A stretch of DNA of 64,000 nucleotides from UBA2730 sp022793235 (GTDB taxonomy: Bacteria; Bacillota_I; Bacilli_A; RF39; UBA660), in contig CATJZL010000065.1 in assembly GCA_949745755.1 (NCBI GenBank), forward strand, positions 1 to 64,000. The letters are read 5' to 3'. Positions 9,434-18,437 of this stretch are shown one piece after another. Numbering within the stretch: position 1 is the stretch's first letter; the number at the start of each line of letters is the position of its first letter. The notes beneath the pieces are model-generated. The model had not been told where the DNA came from. It saw only the letters and a program-made list of their open reading frames with translations, and did not search any database. The position numbers and the translations under genes are program-made.

Positions 9434-10075
9434 TTATAAATTATTAATTCTTGAATTCATCTTAGTAAAAATATATCTTTCCCCCTGTTCTTTAACCCCA
9501 TTAATCAAAGTTGTATCCTTAACCAGTATCTTAAGATTGATATTTTCCATAAATTGTTTTTGATAAGTAATTCTAAAATATTTTGATAATTCTTCATATA
9601 TATCCTGAAAACAACTCTCATCAAAAAAAAGAACAGATATATTTTCTATCAAATACTTAGAAATATCCTCGCTGACAACTTTTTTTAAATGACTATTAAT
9701 TTTTTTATTAATAACAGACAACTGTTTTTTAGTAATCCTAATAATATCATATTCTTTTTTAGGAGAAAAAGACTCTATATCCTGAATTAAGTTATTTACT
9801 CGAAAATCTTGAATAAACAAAATATCATTACAAATAGCAGTCCTATATTCTAACAATAATTCATCTACTATTTCTGTATTTAATACTATATCTTTCTTTT
9901 TAGCAACAGAAAGAAATTTATTTTTAATAACATCCATAGAATCAAGAGGTGGTTTTTTAATTAAACTCATTATATCATCCTCAATCAAAGAAATGGTATT
10001 ATTACGAATAATCTCACTTACTGCCAAAATATAATTATTAAAAGATTGTCTTTTTATTTCATCTAATTCTGTCAT
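9434..10075 (-). CDS. Unknown mostly helical protein
   Basis: The 213-residue protein has no signal peptide, membrane helix or recognisable motif. It is Ile-, Lys- and Asn-rich and appears largely alpha-helical. It contains a basic stretch at about 117-134 (RITKKQLSVINKKINSHLKK). The gene follows mfd by 105 bases and precedes the 8774-9412 gene by 22 bases, so those two are probably one transcript. No function can be assigned; a link to replication, repair or sporulation is suggested only by position between mfd and spoVT. Confidence 0.6.
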   Translation of the reverse strand: MTELDEIKRQSFNNYILAVSEIIRNNTISLIEDDIMSLIKKPPLDSMDVIKNKFLSVAKKKDIVLNTEIVDELLLEYRTAICNDILFIQDFRVNNLIQDIESFSPKKEYDIIRITKKQLSVINKKINSHLKKVVSEDISKYLIENISVLFFDESCFQDIYEELSKYFRITYQKQFMENINLKILVKDTTLINGVKEQGERYIFTKMNSRINNL

Positions 10076-10180
10076 TCTATCACTATCCTAATAGTTAAAG
10101 AATAACGTAACATAAAATAGAAGTCAAGATTTTAATAAAAAGAATGTATCTTTACAAGAAAGAAAAAATATATTTTCCTA

Positions 10181-13100
10181 TTATTGAATTTTTAAATTCA
10201 AAATAAGTTCCAATAAATCAATCAGGTAATAAAGAAAATGCTTTTCCAATTTTATTGTATCAAGAATAATAACTAAATTTTCTCCTCGCTTTTGAAACCG
10301 CAACATATTTGTAATTTTAAAGGACTCAGTAAATAATTCATCCACATTTATCTGACTAACAATATCTCTTAAAAATATAAGTTCGATAGAGTTTTTAGTT
10401 TGGCGAACCTTATTTAGATTAATTTTTTTAGCAAGATGTTCAAACCATTCTTCTAACATATAAATCTCCATATCCTCATCTACAAAACCAAATCGATCTT
10501 CTAATTCTTTTTTTACCTCATCAAACTTCATTTGACTATCAATTGTATTGATTTTTCTATGAATTTCTATTTTCAAATCTTCAGATTCTACATAACTGTC
10601 TTTGATATGTGTACCTACATTTATCAAAGGATGACTTTCTTCCTCGAGCTCCTCCTCATTTATTCCCTTTCTTTTATTAACCTCTTGATTAAGCATACGA
10701 AGATAAAGATCAATTCCGACACTATCTATAAAACCAGCTTGCTCACTTCCCAAAATATCACCAGCTCCTCTAATAGATAAATCACGTGTTGCAATAGAAA
10801 ATCCACTTCCAAGTTCAGTAAACTCTTTAATAACATCTAAACGCTTAACAGCATTCTCGGTTAAACTTTTAAAAGGTTGATACATTAAATAAGCATAAGC
10901 AAAACGATCACTCCGACCTACCCGACCACGAATTTGATATAATTGACTAAGACCAAATCGATCAGCATCTAAAATTATAAGTGTGTTTACATTAGGTATA
11001 TCAATACCTGTTTCAATAATAGTTGTACAAATAAGTACATCATATTGATGATCAATAAATTTTAACATCCGATTTTCAAGTTCCTCTTTACTCATACGAC
11101 CATGTGCATAAATAATACGAGCATCAGGTACAAGTTTCTGAATAGAAAAAACCTTTTCTTCGATATGTTCTACTCGATTAAATAAAAGAAAAACTTGGCC
11201 TTCACGAGATAATTCTTTATAAATAGCATCTTTAATAATTTGATCCTGTTCACTAAGAACATAAGTTTGTACAGGATATCGATTAACTGGTGGTGTTTCA
11301 ATCAAAGAAAGACTACGAATTCCAGCCATAGACATTTGAAGTGTTCTAGGAATAGGTGTCGCGGAAAGTGTCAACACATCAACATTTGTTTTATACTCTT
11401 TGATTTTTTCCTTATGTTTTACACCAAATCTCTGTTCCTCATCAATAATCAAAAGTCCTAAATCTTTAGGTTTAATTTGATCATTTAAAAGTCGATGTGT
11501 CCCAATAACCATATCTATTGTACCATCAGCAAGACCTGCTAAAATAGTATGAGCCTCTTTAACTGTTGTAAACCGATTAAACAATGCTATACGAACTGGG
11601 AAATCTCTAAAACGAACCAAAGCATTCTTATAATGTTGATTAGAAAGAATCGTTGTTGGACATAAAAGTAAAACTTGTTTAGAATCCAAGATAGCCTTAA
11701 AAGCCGCTACAAAAGCCACCTCTGTCTTACCAAAACCAACATCACCACATAATAATCGATCCATTGGACGAGTAGACTCCATATCTTCTTTAATCTGCAT
11801 AATAGCACGAGTTTGATCAGCTGTAAGAGTATAAGGAAAATTTTCTTCAAATTGCTTTTGTAAATCATTATCCTTAGAAAAAGCATACCCCTTTCTACTT
11901 TCTCTCTCAGCATAAAGCCTAATAAGTTCATCAGCCATATCAGCCACTTTTTTACTAACCCGCAACTTAGTCTTTTGCCACTCATTACCATTTAATCTAT
12001 TAACCTTAGGAACTATACCTTCCTTACCAGAATATTTATATAAATAATCTATTTTTTCAACAGGTATATAAAGTTTATCCTCACCCTGATAAATAACTTC
12101 TATATAATCCTTTAAAATATTCCCAATACTAAGTTTTTTAATACCTTTATATATACCAATACCATGAACATTATGAACAACATAATCTCCAACCTCTAAT
12201 TTATTAATATCTGTAATTTTACTAGAATATTTAAATTTAGTCTTATATTTTTTATTTTCTTCATGAGATAAAAATAATTCCTTATTTGTAATAAAAACAT
12301 AATTTCCATAAATAAATCCTTCATTTAAATCATGAACAATCAAATTAACAATAGAAGGATGAATATGTTCTGTATCTGTTTCTATACACTTACTATTTAT
12401 ATTTTTCCTTACATTCTTTACTTGATAATCTTTTAGACAAAGAATAACCGTTTTTCCTTCTTTTAAACATTTAGAAATAAAACTATTAATAAGATCAGTC
12501 TTTTCATTAAAAGAAGATAAACTCTGCACATTATAATCATATAAATCTCTATTACTATTCATATTATCTAAAGAGAAATAATGAACAACTTCCCCCGTCT
12601 TTATATGAGATAAATCATGCATATATTTTCCTGTAAAAGTAATATCTGTATGACTTTGATATTCAAATATTTCCTCCAATATAGATTGATAACTTACCTC
12701 TAACTGACTATAATCCTTATAAAAAACAATAGGATGAGAAAGATAATTAGAAATACTAGAAACTTCCCCATTTGTATAATTTGGTAAATATTTTTGCTTA
12801 AATCTTTCTTCTTCTAAACATTCTTCATCAATCAAAAACTCAGAATTAGGATAAATAGTAATAGAAGATATAGTAGATATAGATTTTTGTGTCCCACCAT
12901 CAAAATAACGAATAGACTCAACCTCATCACCAAAAAATTCAATACGGATAGGCCTATCTTGCCCAATAGGAAAGACATCAATTACAAAACCTCTAAGTCC
13001 AACTTCTCCTGTATTTGTAACAAGAACTTCTTTCTTATAACCAGAAGCAATCAATTTAGAAAAGAAATCTTTTGGAGAAATCTCATCTCCTACCTGAATA

Positions 13101-13480
13101 GAAACAACACTAGATAAATACTTTTCTTTAGAAGGCAAAAATCGTAAATATCCCATTAAGTTAGTAATAAGAATAGACTTTTTCGATGAAATACTAAGTG
13201 ATTGCAAAACTTCCATACGACTGATAAGTAAATCTGGACTAATAGCCAAGGCTTCACTTGTCAAAAAATCATCCATTCCAAATAAATAGACATCTTCTGT
13301 AAAAGAATTCACATATGAATAAAGTTGATTCGCCTCATATAAGGAGGGAACAACCACCAATAAATTTTGATTTTTTTTCTTTAAAAGACTCGCTAAATAA
13401 AGTCCAAAAAAAGGAGAATTAAGTCCAGTTATATTACTTTTATATACATCTATAATATCTAAAATATTCACTAAAATCAC
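10181..13480 (-). CDS. mfd: Transcription-repair coupling factor
   Basis: The 1099-residue product is the full-length Mfd translocase that removes stalled RNA polymerase and recruits UvrA. The N-terminal UvrB-like part is followed by an RNA-polymerase-interaction domain around residues 435-510 (GDYVVHNVHGIGIYKGI). Then comes a RecG-like motor with Walker A in LLCGDVGFGKTEV, DEEQRFG as Walker B, and QIRGRVGRS as motif VI. The C-terminal TRCF domain covers about the last 100 residues. The first codon is GTG, overlapping the pth stop by 4 bases. A second GTG three codons in (13469-13471) lies closer to an AGGTGAT site and may be the true start. The gene is translationally coupled to pth. Confidence 0.96.
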   Translation of the reverse strand: MILVNILDIIDVYKSNITGLNSPFFGLYLASLLKKKNQNLLVVVPSLYEANQLYSYVNSFTEDVYLFGMDDFLTSEALAISPDLLISRMEVLQSLSISSKKSILITNLMGYLRFLPSKEKYLSSVVSIQVGDEISPKDFFSKLIASGYKKEVLVTNTGEVGLRGFVIDVFPIGQDRPIRIEFFGDEVESIRYFDGGTQKSISTISSITIYPNSEFLIDEECLEEERFKQKYLPNYTNGEVSSISNYLSHPIVFYKDYSQLEVSYQSILEEIFEYQSHTDITFTGKYMHDLSHIKTGEVVHYFSLDNMNSNRDLYDYNVQSLSSFNEKTDLINSFISKCLKEGKTVILCLKDYQVKNVRKNINSKCIETDTEHIHPSIVNLIVHDLNEGFIYGNYVFITNKELFLSHEENKKYKTKFKYSSKITDINKLEVGDYVVHNVHGIGIYKGIKKLSIGNILKDYIEVIYQGEDKLYIPVEKIDYLYKYSGKEGIVPKVNRLNGNEWQKTKLRVSKKVADMADELIRLYAERESRKGYAFSKDNDLQKQFEENFPYTLTADQTRAIMQIKEDMESTRPMDRLLCGDVGFGKTEVAFVAAFKAILDSKQVLLLCPTTILSNQHYKNALVRFRDFPVRIALFNRFTTVKEAHTILAGLADGTIDMVIGTHRLLNDQIKPKDLGLLIIDEEQRFGVKHKEKIKEYKTNVDVLTLSATPIPRTLQMSMAGIRSLSLIETPPVNRYPVQTYVLSEQDQIIKDAIYKELSREGQVFLLFNRVEHIEEKVFSIQKLVPDARIIYAHGRMSKEELENRMLKFIDHQYDVLICTTIIETGIDIPNVNTLIILDADRFGLSQLYQIRGRVGRSDRFAYAYLMYQPFKSLTENAVKRLDVIKEFTELGSGFSIATRDLSIRGAGDILGSEQAGFIDSVGIDLYLRMLNQEVNKRKGINEEELEEESHPLINVGTHIKDSYVESEDLKIEIHRKINTIDSQMKFDEVKKELEDRFGFVDEDMEIYMLEEWFEHLAKKINLNKVRQTKNSIELIFLRDIVSQINVDELFTESFKITNMLRFQKRGENLVIILDTIKLEKHFLYYLIDLLELILNLKIQ

Positions 13481-14043
13481 CTATTCTTTTTATTATATTT
13501 GCTAACTAAAACAGAAAAATCCTCATAAAAATATTCATCAAGTATTTTTGAAATAGTAATAGAAAGTTCATCATAAGTAGAAATCTCTTCCTTACTAAAT
13601 TTAGATAAGACAAAATCTTTCATATGAATATTTCTATCATTACAAATACCAATTTTTATTCGCTTATAAAGATTAGTTCCTATATGAGTTTCTATATTTT
13701 TAAGTCCATTATGTCCTCCACTACTACCCTTAGACTTAATCTTAAAATTACCAATACAAATATCCAAATCATCACTAATAACCAAAAGATCATCCACACT
13801 AATTTTAAAGAAATCCATATATTTGCGAACAACCTCTCCAGATAAATTCATATAGCTTTGTGGTTTCAAAAAAATAACTTTCTCTTGATTAATAACTATA
13901 TCCTGATATAAACCATTAAACTTACATTTATAATCATATAAATTTTTACCTTCTAAATATTTATCAACCATAAAAAAGCCAATATTATGACGTGTATTTT
14001 CATATTCACATCCTGGATTTCCAAGCCCTACAACTAACTTCAT
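13477..14043 (-). CDS. pth: Peptidyl-tRNA hydrolase
   Basis: The 188-residue enzyme releases tRNA from prematurely dropped peptidyl-tRNAs. Visible signatures are GLGNPG at 6-11, Asn9, and the catalytic His19 in NTRHNIGF. Also present are KPQSYMNLSG, SDDLD and GSSGGHNGLKNI, where the second conserved His and Asn lie. The length is normal. It lies between rsmI (17-base gap) and mfd (4-base overlap), as in Bacillus where pth precedes mfd. Confidence 0.96.
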   Translation of the reverse strand: MKLVVGLGNPGCEYENTRHNIGFFMVDKYLEGKNLYDYKCKFNGLYQDIVINQEKVIFLKPQSYMNLSGEVVRKYMDFFKISVDDLLVISDDLDICIGNFKIKSKGSSGGHNGLKNIETHIGTNLYKRIKIGICNDRNIHMKDFVLSKFSKEEISTYDELSITISKILDEYFYEDFSVLVSKYNKKNR

Positions 14044-14060
14044 AAATATTTCTCCATTCT

Positions 14061-14900
14061 CTACTTTTCTTTTTCCTCTAAATATTCTTTATAAATAATA
14101 GATTTTGCTACTCCACGCTCTTTTGCAACCCTCTTTATAGCTTGCATCTCATCCATACCATCAGAAAGATAAAGTTTAATATGCGAAAGAATGGATAAAT
14201 CATAATAAGATTCCTTTTCACACCCTGACACAACAAGAACATATTCTCCTTTAATAACTTTCATCTCTTTTAAACAACTAGAAATAGGTCCACGAACAAT
14301 TTCCTCATGAACTTTTGAAATCTCTCGACTAATAGAAACATAACGATCACCAAATACCTCCAACATATTAGATAAAGTTTTAATAATACGATGAGGTGCT
14401 TCATAAAAAATAAGTGTATAAGGAAATTTTTTTAAACTTTCAAGCTCATTTTTCTGTTTACTACTTTTTATATTTAAAAAACCATAATACAAAAAGTGAT
14501 TTGCATTAATACCAGAGGATATAAGTGCAGGAACAAAAGCTGTAGCACCTGGAAGTCCTACTACATTATAACCATTTTGTATAATATATTTACAAAGAAG
14601 ATAACCAGGATCACTAATAATAGGACTACCTTGATCTGTAATAAGCGCAATATTTTTATCATTATTAAGTTCATTTAAAACAAAATCCTTGATTTTATCT
14701 TCATTAAATTCATGACAACTAACCAATCTTTTAGAGATATTATAATGCCTTAATAATGGATAGGAAACCCGAGTATCTTCACATAAAATAAAATCAACAA
14801 AAGATAAAATTGAAAGAGCACGTTCTGTTATGTCTTGCAAGTTTCCAATTGGAGTAGGAACCAAATATAAAGTAGCACGATTATCATAACTTTTTTGCAT
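14061..14900 (-). CDS. rsmI: 16S rRNA (cytidine1402-2'-O)-methyltransferase
   Basis: The 279-residue SAM-dependent enzyme of the tetrapyrrole-methylase fold methylates the ribose of C1402 in the decoding centre. Motifs include LYLVPTPIGNLQDIT near residues 12-26, EDTRVS, ITDQGSPIISDPG and GLPGATAFVPAL. It shares one base with trmN6 (14900) and lies 17 bases from pth. The neighbours are RNA and translation factors, consistent with a housekeeping operon. Confidence 0.95.
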   Translation of the reverse strand: MQKSYDNRATLYLVPTPIGNLQDITERALSILSFVDFILCEDTRVSYPLLRHYNISKRLVSCHEFNEDKIKDFVLNELNNDKNIALITDQGSPIISDPGYLLCKYIIQNGYNVVGLPGATAFVPALISSGINANHFLYYGFLNIKSSKQKNELESLKKFPYTLIFYEAPHRIIKTLSNMLEVFGDRYVSISREISKVHEEIVRGPISSCLKEMKVIKGEYVLVVSGCEKESYYDLSILSHIKLYLSDGMDEMQAIKRVAKERGVAKSIIYKEYLEEKEK

Positions 14901-15631
14901 TACATAACCTCCTCTAAAAGCATTCTATATTCTTCTGTTTCTTGTCGATTTTCATCATACATAACAAAAGGTTTATCTATAATAAGTCCACTCCTACCAC
15001 ACTTTATACCCTCAATATAAAATAAACTTGGTGAAGTCGTAATATGATCATAAACAAACCGAATATACTTAGGCTCTATTTTATACTTTCGTAGCAATTC
15101 CAGTACTTCCATAAATCTAGAAACACGTTGAACCAGGGCAAAAACACCACCTTCTTTTAATAATTGAAAGGCGATTTTAATCACTTCCTCTAAAGTAATA
15201 AAAACCTCATGTCTAGCAATAGCTTTATGAATATCCATATTTTTAGTAGATTTCTCTTCATTTTTAAAATAAGGAGGATTAGAAAGTATCAAATCATATG
15301 TATTATATCTTTTTTCAATCAAAAAATCTTTCATATCCATATTATACAAAGTAATAAATTTTTCTTTACAATTATAAATAACACTTCTTAAAGCCATATC
15401 CACTAAATCTTTTTGAATTTCAACTCCATCAATATGACTTTTAGTTCTAAGAGATAAAATAAGGGATACTATCCCATTTCCACATCCTAGATCAAGAATT
15501 TTCTTAGTTCTACATCGAACATTTACAAAATTAGCAAGAACTATACTATCAATAGAAAAACAAAAATAATCATAATTTTGATAAATTTTTAAATCATACC
15601 CTAATACGTCATTCAACATTTCCATAATCAA
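14900..15631 (-). CDS. trmN6: tRNA1(Val) adenine(37)-N6-methyltransferase family
   Basis: The 243-residue SAM methyltransferase has LDLGCGNGIVSL as motif I near residues 46-57 and LSNPPYF as the N6-adenine NPPY motif near 125-131. This is the YabB/TrmN6 family that usually sits between ricT (yaaT) and rsmI in Firmicutes, exactly as here. It overlaps ricT by 4 bases. The ORF begins MIMEM, so the start could be either of the first two ATGs. The precise tRNA substrate is inferred from the family. Confidence 0.88.
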   Translation of the reverse strand: MIMEMLNDVLGYDLKIYQNYDYFCFSIDSIVLANFVNVRCRTKKILDLGCGNGIVSLILSLRTKSHIDGVEIQKDLVDMALRSVIYNCKEKFITLYNMDMKDFLIEKRYNTYDLILSNPPYFKNEEKSTKNMDIHKAIARHEVFITLEEVIKIAFQLLKEGGVFALVQRVSRFMEVLELLRKYKIEPKYIRFVYDHITTSPSLFYIEGIKCGRSGLIIDKPFVMYDENRQETEEYRMLLEEVM

Positions 15632-16389
15632 TCTCTATAAGTAACACAAATCACGCTTTTATCAGGCAATTCTACATCAAGAGTCCCTTTAAAAATATCA
15701 ACATGAATTACTTTTCCCTTTCCTTTTTCTGTATCATAATCACTATACAACTTAGGTGCACCTCTTTTTAATTGAATATATTGCTCATCTTCATACTTCA
15801 AACAACAAAGTAACCGTCCACAAAGACCATTAATTTTTGATGGATTAAGTGCTAAAAATTGATTTTTAGCCATATTAATTGAGACACTATTAAAATCTGT
15901 CAAAAAAGAATTACAACATAAAAATAATCCGCACGGTCCTATCCCACCAATTCTCTTTGCTTTATCTCGAATACCAATTTGCCTAAGTTCTATTCTAGTT
16001 TTATACTTCTCTGCTAATTTTTTAACAAGTTGTCTAAAATCTATTCTTGCTTCAGCAACAAAAAGAAAAAACAATTGTTTTTTATCAAAGGTATAGTAAC
16101 AATCAACGATATTCATATCTAAATTCAACCTTTTTACTATTTTTTTTGCCTCATCTACAGCAAGAAGTGCATCTTTTCTATTATTCTCGATAACTTTCAA
16201 ATCATTACTATTAGCTTTTCGAACAACAGAAGCTTCAGAAAAAATAGAACTTTCTTCTATAACTTGTCCACTAAATAATACCTTATTATCAAGAATAATA
16301 ACAGTATCACCCTTAACTAATTTTAGATTTTTATAATCAACCACAACCTCTTCAAAACTGCCATCTAATAATACCTTAACTGAACTCAC
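15628..16389 (-). CDS. ricT: PSP1-domain protein RicT (YaaT)
   Basis: The 253-residue protein carries the PSP1 C-terminal domain. It has the characteristic cysteine cluster in GGIGPCGLFLCCNSF and GLCGRLLCCLKYE. In B. subtilis RicT forms an Fe-S-containing complex with RicA and RicF. That complex promotes mRNA maturation by RNase Y and affects sporulation and competence. It overlaps holB by 4 bases and trmN6 by 4 bases, the conserved holB-yaaT-yabB order. Confidence 0.93.
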   Translation of the reverse strand: MSSVKVLLDGSFEEVVVDYKNLKLVKGDTVIILDNKVLFSGQVIEESSIFSEASVVRKANSNDLKVIENNRKDALLAVDEAKKIVKRLNLDMNIVDCYYTFDKKQLFFLFVAEARIDFRQLVKKLAEKYKTRIELRQIGIRDKAKRIGGIGPCGLFLCCNSFLTDFNSVSINMAKNQFLALNPSKINGLCGRLLCCLKYEDEQYIQLKRGAPKLYSDYDTEKGKGKVIHVDIFKGTLDVELPDKSVICVTYRD

Positions 16390-17222
16390 GAAATCACCTC
16401 CGATATATCAAGAAGAAAATTATCTAACATTATTTTATAATTAACATTAAATTCCATTCTCTGCAAATATTCTTCCAAAATAAATATAAATTTATAAATT
16501 TTATGATTACCAATAGAAAAAAGAGAAGAAATATTATAAGAATCAACTTTAATAAAGTTACCCTGAACACAAGAAAAAAGAAATTTTTCCATCATATTAA
16601 AATAAGAACGAGCAACAAAACGATCAGGTAAAATAGATAATATTTCATCATAAGCTAAAAAGCCATTATTTTTAACAAATAAGGTCTCTATTAATTTATA
16701 ACAATTCTCATCAAAAGAAGAAATAGCATCACTCTCAAGAGAAATTATCTGACATCTAGATAAAATAGTATCCAAAACATGATACCTATTTTTAGTAACC
16801 AATATAGCTATTATATTAGAGGAAGGTTCTTCTAAAAACTTAAGCATAGTATTACCAGAAGAAGTGTTCAACTTACTTGCATCTTTTATAACATAAATTT
16901 GTCTGCCTCCATAAACAGAACGACTTATAAAAGCATCCTTCACATCTAACAACTGTTCTTTTTTTATATAAGCAGAAGAAGTATCTATAATTTTCAAATC
17001 TGCATAGTTTTGACTATCAATAAGTGAACAGACATTACATTTTGTACAAGCGTGCTTATAATTATTTGTAGGACATAACAATTTTTTAATAAGTATAAAC
17101 AAAAAAGAATCAACATCTAAAAGATCATTAGTTTCTATGAGATATGCATGTGATAATTTATCATCTTTAATTGCTTTATCAATCAAAGTAAAAAAATCTT
17201 CTTGCAATGTCATCACATCCAT
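16386..17222 (-). CDS. holB: DNA polymerase III delta' subunit
   Basis: The 278-residue clamp-loader subunit belongs to the AAA+ family without a functional P-loop. It shows HAYLIET, a zinc-binding group in CPTNNYKHACTKCNVC, FLEEPSS and the sensor-type SRCQIISLE. It works with DnaX and HolA to load the beta clamp (DnaN, in this window). It precedes ricT with a 4-base overlap and follows bofA by 16 bases. The C-terminal third is poorly conserved, as usual. Confidence 0.92.
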   Translation of the reverse strand: MDVMTLQEDFFTLIDKAIKDDKLSHAYLIETNDLLDVDSFLFILIKKLLCPTNNYKHACTKCNVCSLIDSQNYADLKIIDTSSAYIKKEQLLDVKDAFISRSVYGGRQIYVIKDASKLNTSSGNTMLKFLEEPSSNIIAILVTKNRYHVLDTILSRCQIISLESDAISSFDENCYKLIETLFVKNNGFLAYDEILSILPDRFVARSYFNMMEKFLFSCVQGNFIKVDSYNISSLFSIGNHKIYKFIFILEEYLQRMEFNVNYKIMLDNFLLDISEVIS

Positions 17223-17238
17223 AAAAACATCTCCTATA

Positions 17239-17424
17239 CTACAAAACCGTAATTTTAAATAAAATTAAAGCAAACATTCCAGGTGCACCTAATAAAGTTA
17301 TAAGAAAAATAGTAACAATATTAATAGGTATAACTAAATTAAAATTGCTAGCAATAATATTATAACCATATAAAAGAAAAGCACTAAATATTATTTTTTT
17401 TAAATATGTAAGAATTTTATCCAA
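17239..17424 (-). CDS. bofA: Pro-sigmaK processing inhibitor BofA family
   Basis: The 61-residue integral membrane protein has two hydrophobic helices, about 8-25 and 30-60. The BofA-typical segment TLLGAPGMFALILF lies near the C-terminus. It is shorter than B. subtilis BofA (87 residues), missing most of the first helix region. BofA holds the SpoIVFB protease inactive in the outer forespore membrane until engulfment. In Bacillus it also lies just after recR, as here. Together with spoVT, gerQ and spoIIR it indicates a sporulation programme. Confidence 0.82.
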   Translation of the reverse strand: MDKILTYLKKIIFSAFLLYGYNIIASNFNLVIPINIVTIFLITLLGAPGMFALILFKITVL

Positions 17425-17462
17425 TCATATCACCTAACAAATAATATGAAGAAAAAAGAAAA

Positions 17463-18059
17463 TTATTCTATTTCCTTTCGATCAAATAAAGCTCGTTCTA
17501 AAGTCAATGAATCAATATACTCAATATCAACACCCATAGGAATACCACTAGCAAGTTTAGTGATCTTTATAGACATATCTCCAATGATTTTTTTTATATA
17601 CAAAGAAGTAGTTTCCCCTTCTATAGTAGGCTTAAAAGCAAAAACAATTTCATCAAAATTTTGAGATTTAATTCTCTCTATTAACTTTGGTAAACCTATA
17701 TCTTCAGGATTCACACCCTCTATAGGAGAAATAAGTCCTTCCAACACATGATACCTTCCCTTAAATACATTCATACCTTCAAAAGTAAAAATAGTCTTTG
17801 CATCATCTACTACACACAAAATATTTTTACTTCTACTCTCATCATTACAAATATCACAAATATCGTTTTCTGTAAAACCATTACAATTAGAACACTTATG
17901 AATCTTTGTATGTACATCAAGTAAACTATCACTAAAAAGAGAAACTTGTTCTTCCTCAAAATCAAGAACAGAAAAGGCAAGTCTTTCAGCAGTCTTTTGT
18001 CCTATACCTGGCAAATATTTAAAAGATTCAATTAAATTTTTTATACTCTCAGGATACAT
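17463..18059 (-). CDS. recR: Recombination mediator RecR
   Basis: The 198-residue RecR has all parts in order: an N-terminal helix-hairpin-helix (FKYLPGIGQKTAERLA), a four-Cys zinc finger (CSNCNGFTENDICDIC), a Toprim domain (ILCVVDDAKTI onward) and a C-terminal Walker B-like segment (LASGIPMGVDIEYID). It loads RecA at gaps together with RecF, also encoded here, and RecO. It lies 5 bases after ybaB and 38 bases before bofA, the dnaX-ybaB-recR-bofA order of Bacillus. Confidence 0.97.
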   Translation of the reverse strand: MYPESIKNLIESFKYLPGIGQKTAERLAFSVLDFEEEQVSLFSDSLLDVHTKIHKCSNCNGFTENDICDICNDESRSKNILCVVDDAKTIFTFEGMNVFKGRYHVLEGLISPIEGVNPEDIGLPKLIERIKSQNFDEIVFAFKPTIEGETTSLYIKKIIGDMSIKITKLASGIPMGVDIEYIDSLTLERALFDRKEIE

Positions 18060-18064
18060 AAAAA

Positions 18065-18358
18065 CTAAAACAATCCAGGAATACTACCAAACTTTCCCAT
18101 CTTTTTTTCCATAACATCATCAACTTTTTTTATTGCCTGATTTAAAGCAACTACAATCATATCTTGTAACATATCCATATCATCTTTATCAACATGATCT
18201 GTATCAATCTTAACTTCTAATACTTCTTTCTTCCCATTGATTTTAACAGAAACAAAGTTACTTTCACCAGTAAATTCTTTCTTCTCTACTTCATCCCTTA
18301 TTTTTATCATATCTTTTTGCATAGCTTGAGCTTGTTTCATTATGGCCTGCATATTCAT
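18065..18358 (-). CDS. ybaB: YbaB/EbfC nucleoid-associated protein
   Basis: The 97-residue product starts MNMQAIMKQAQAMQKDM and has the family core SVKINGKKEVLEVKID and DMIVVALNQAIKKV. Members form tweezer-like dimers that bind DNA near replication and repair genes. It lies between dnaX and recR, as in most bacteria. A GGAGGAT ribosome site precedes the start. Confidence 0.95.
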   Translation of the reverse strand: MNMQAIMKQAQAMQKDMIKIRDEVEKKEFTGESNFVSVKINGKKEVLEVKIDTDHVDKDDMDMLQDMIVVALNQAIKKVDDVMEKKMGKFGSIPGLF

Positions 18359-18437
18359 ATTATCATCCTCCTTAAAAAATACAATTATATTTTACCAAAT
18401 TATAAATACAAAGTCTATTAATATTAAAAATAAAAAA

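Noticed and set aside
17446..17664. 72-codon plus-strand frame opposite recR
   Set aside because: Antisense shadow of the recR coding sequence.
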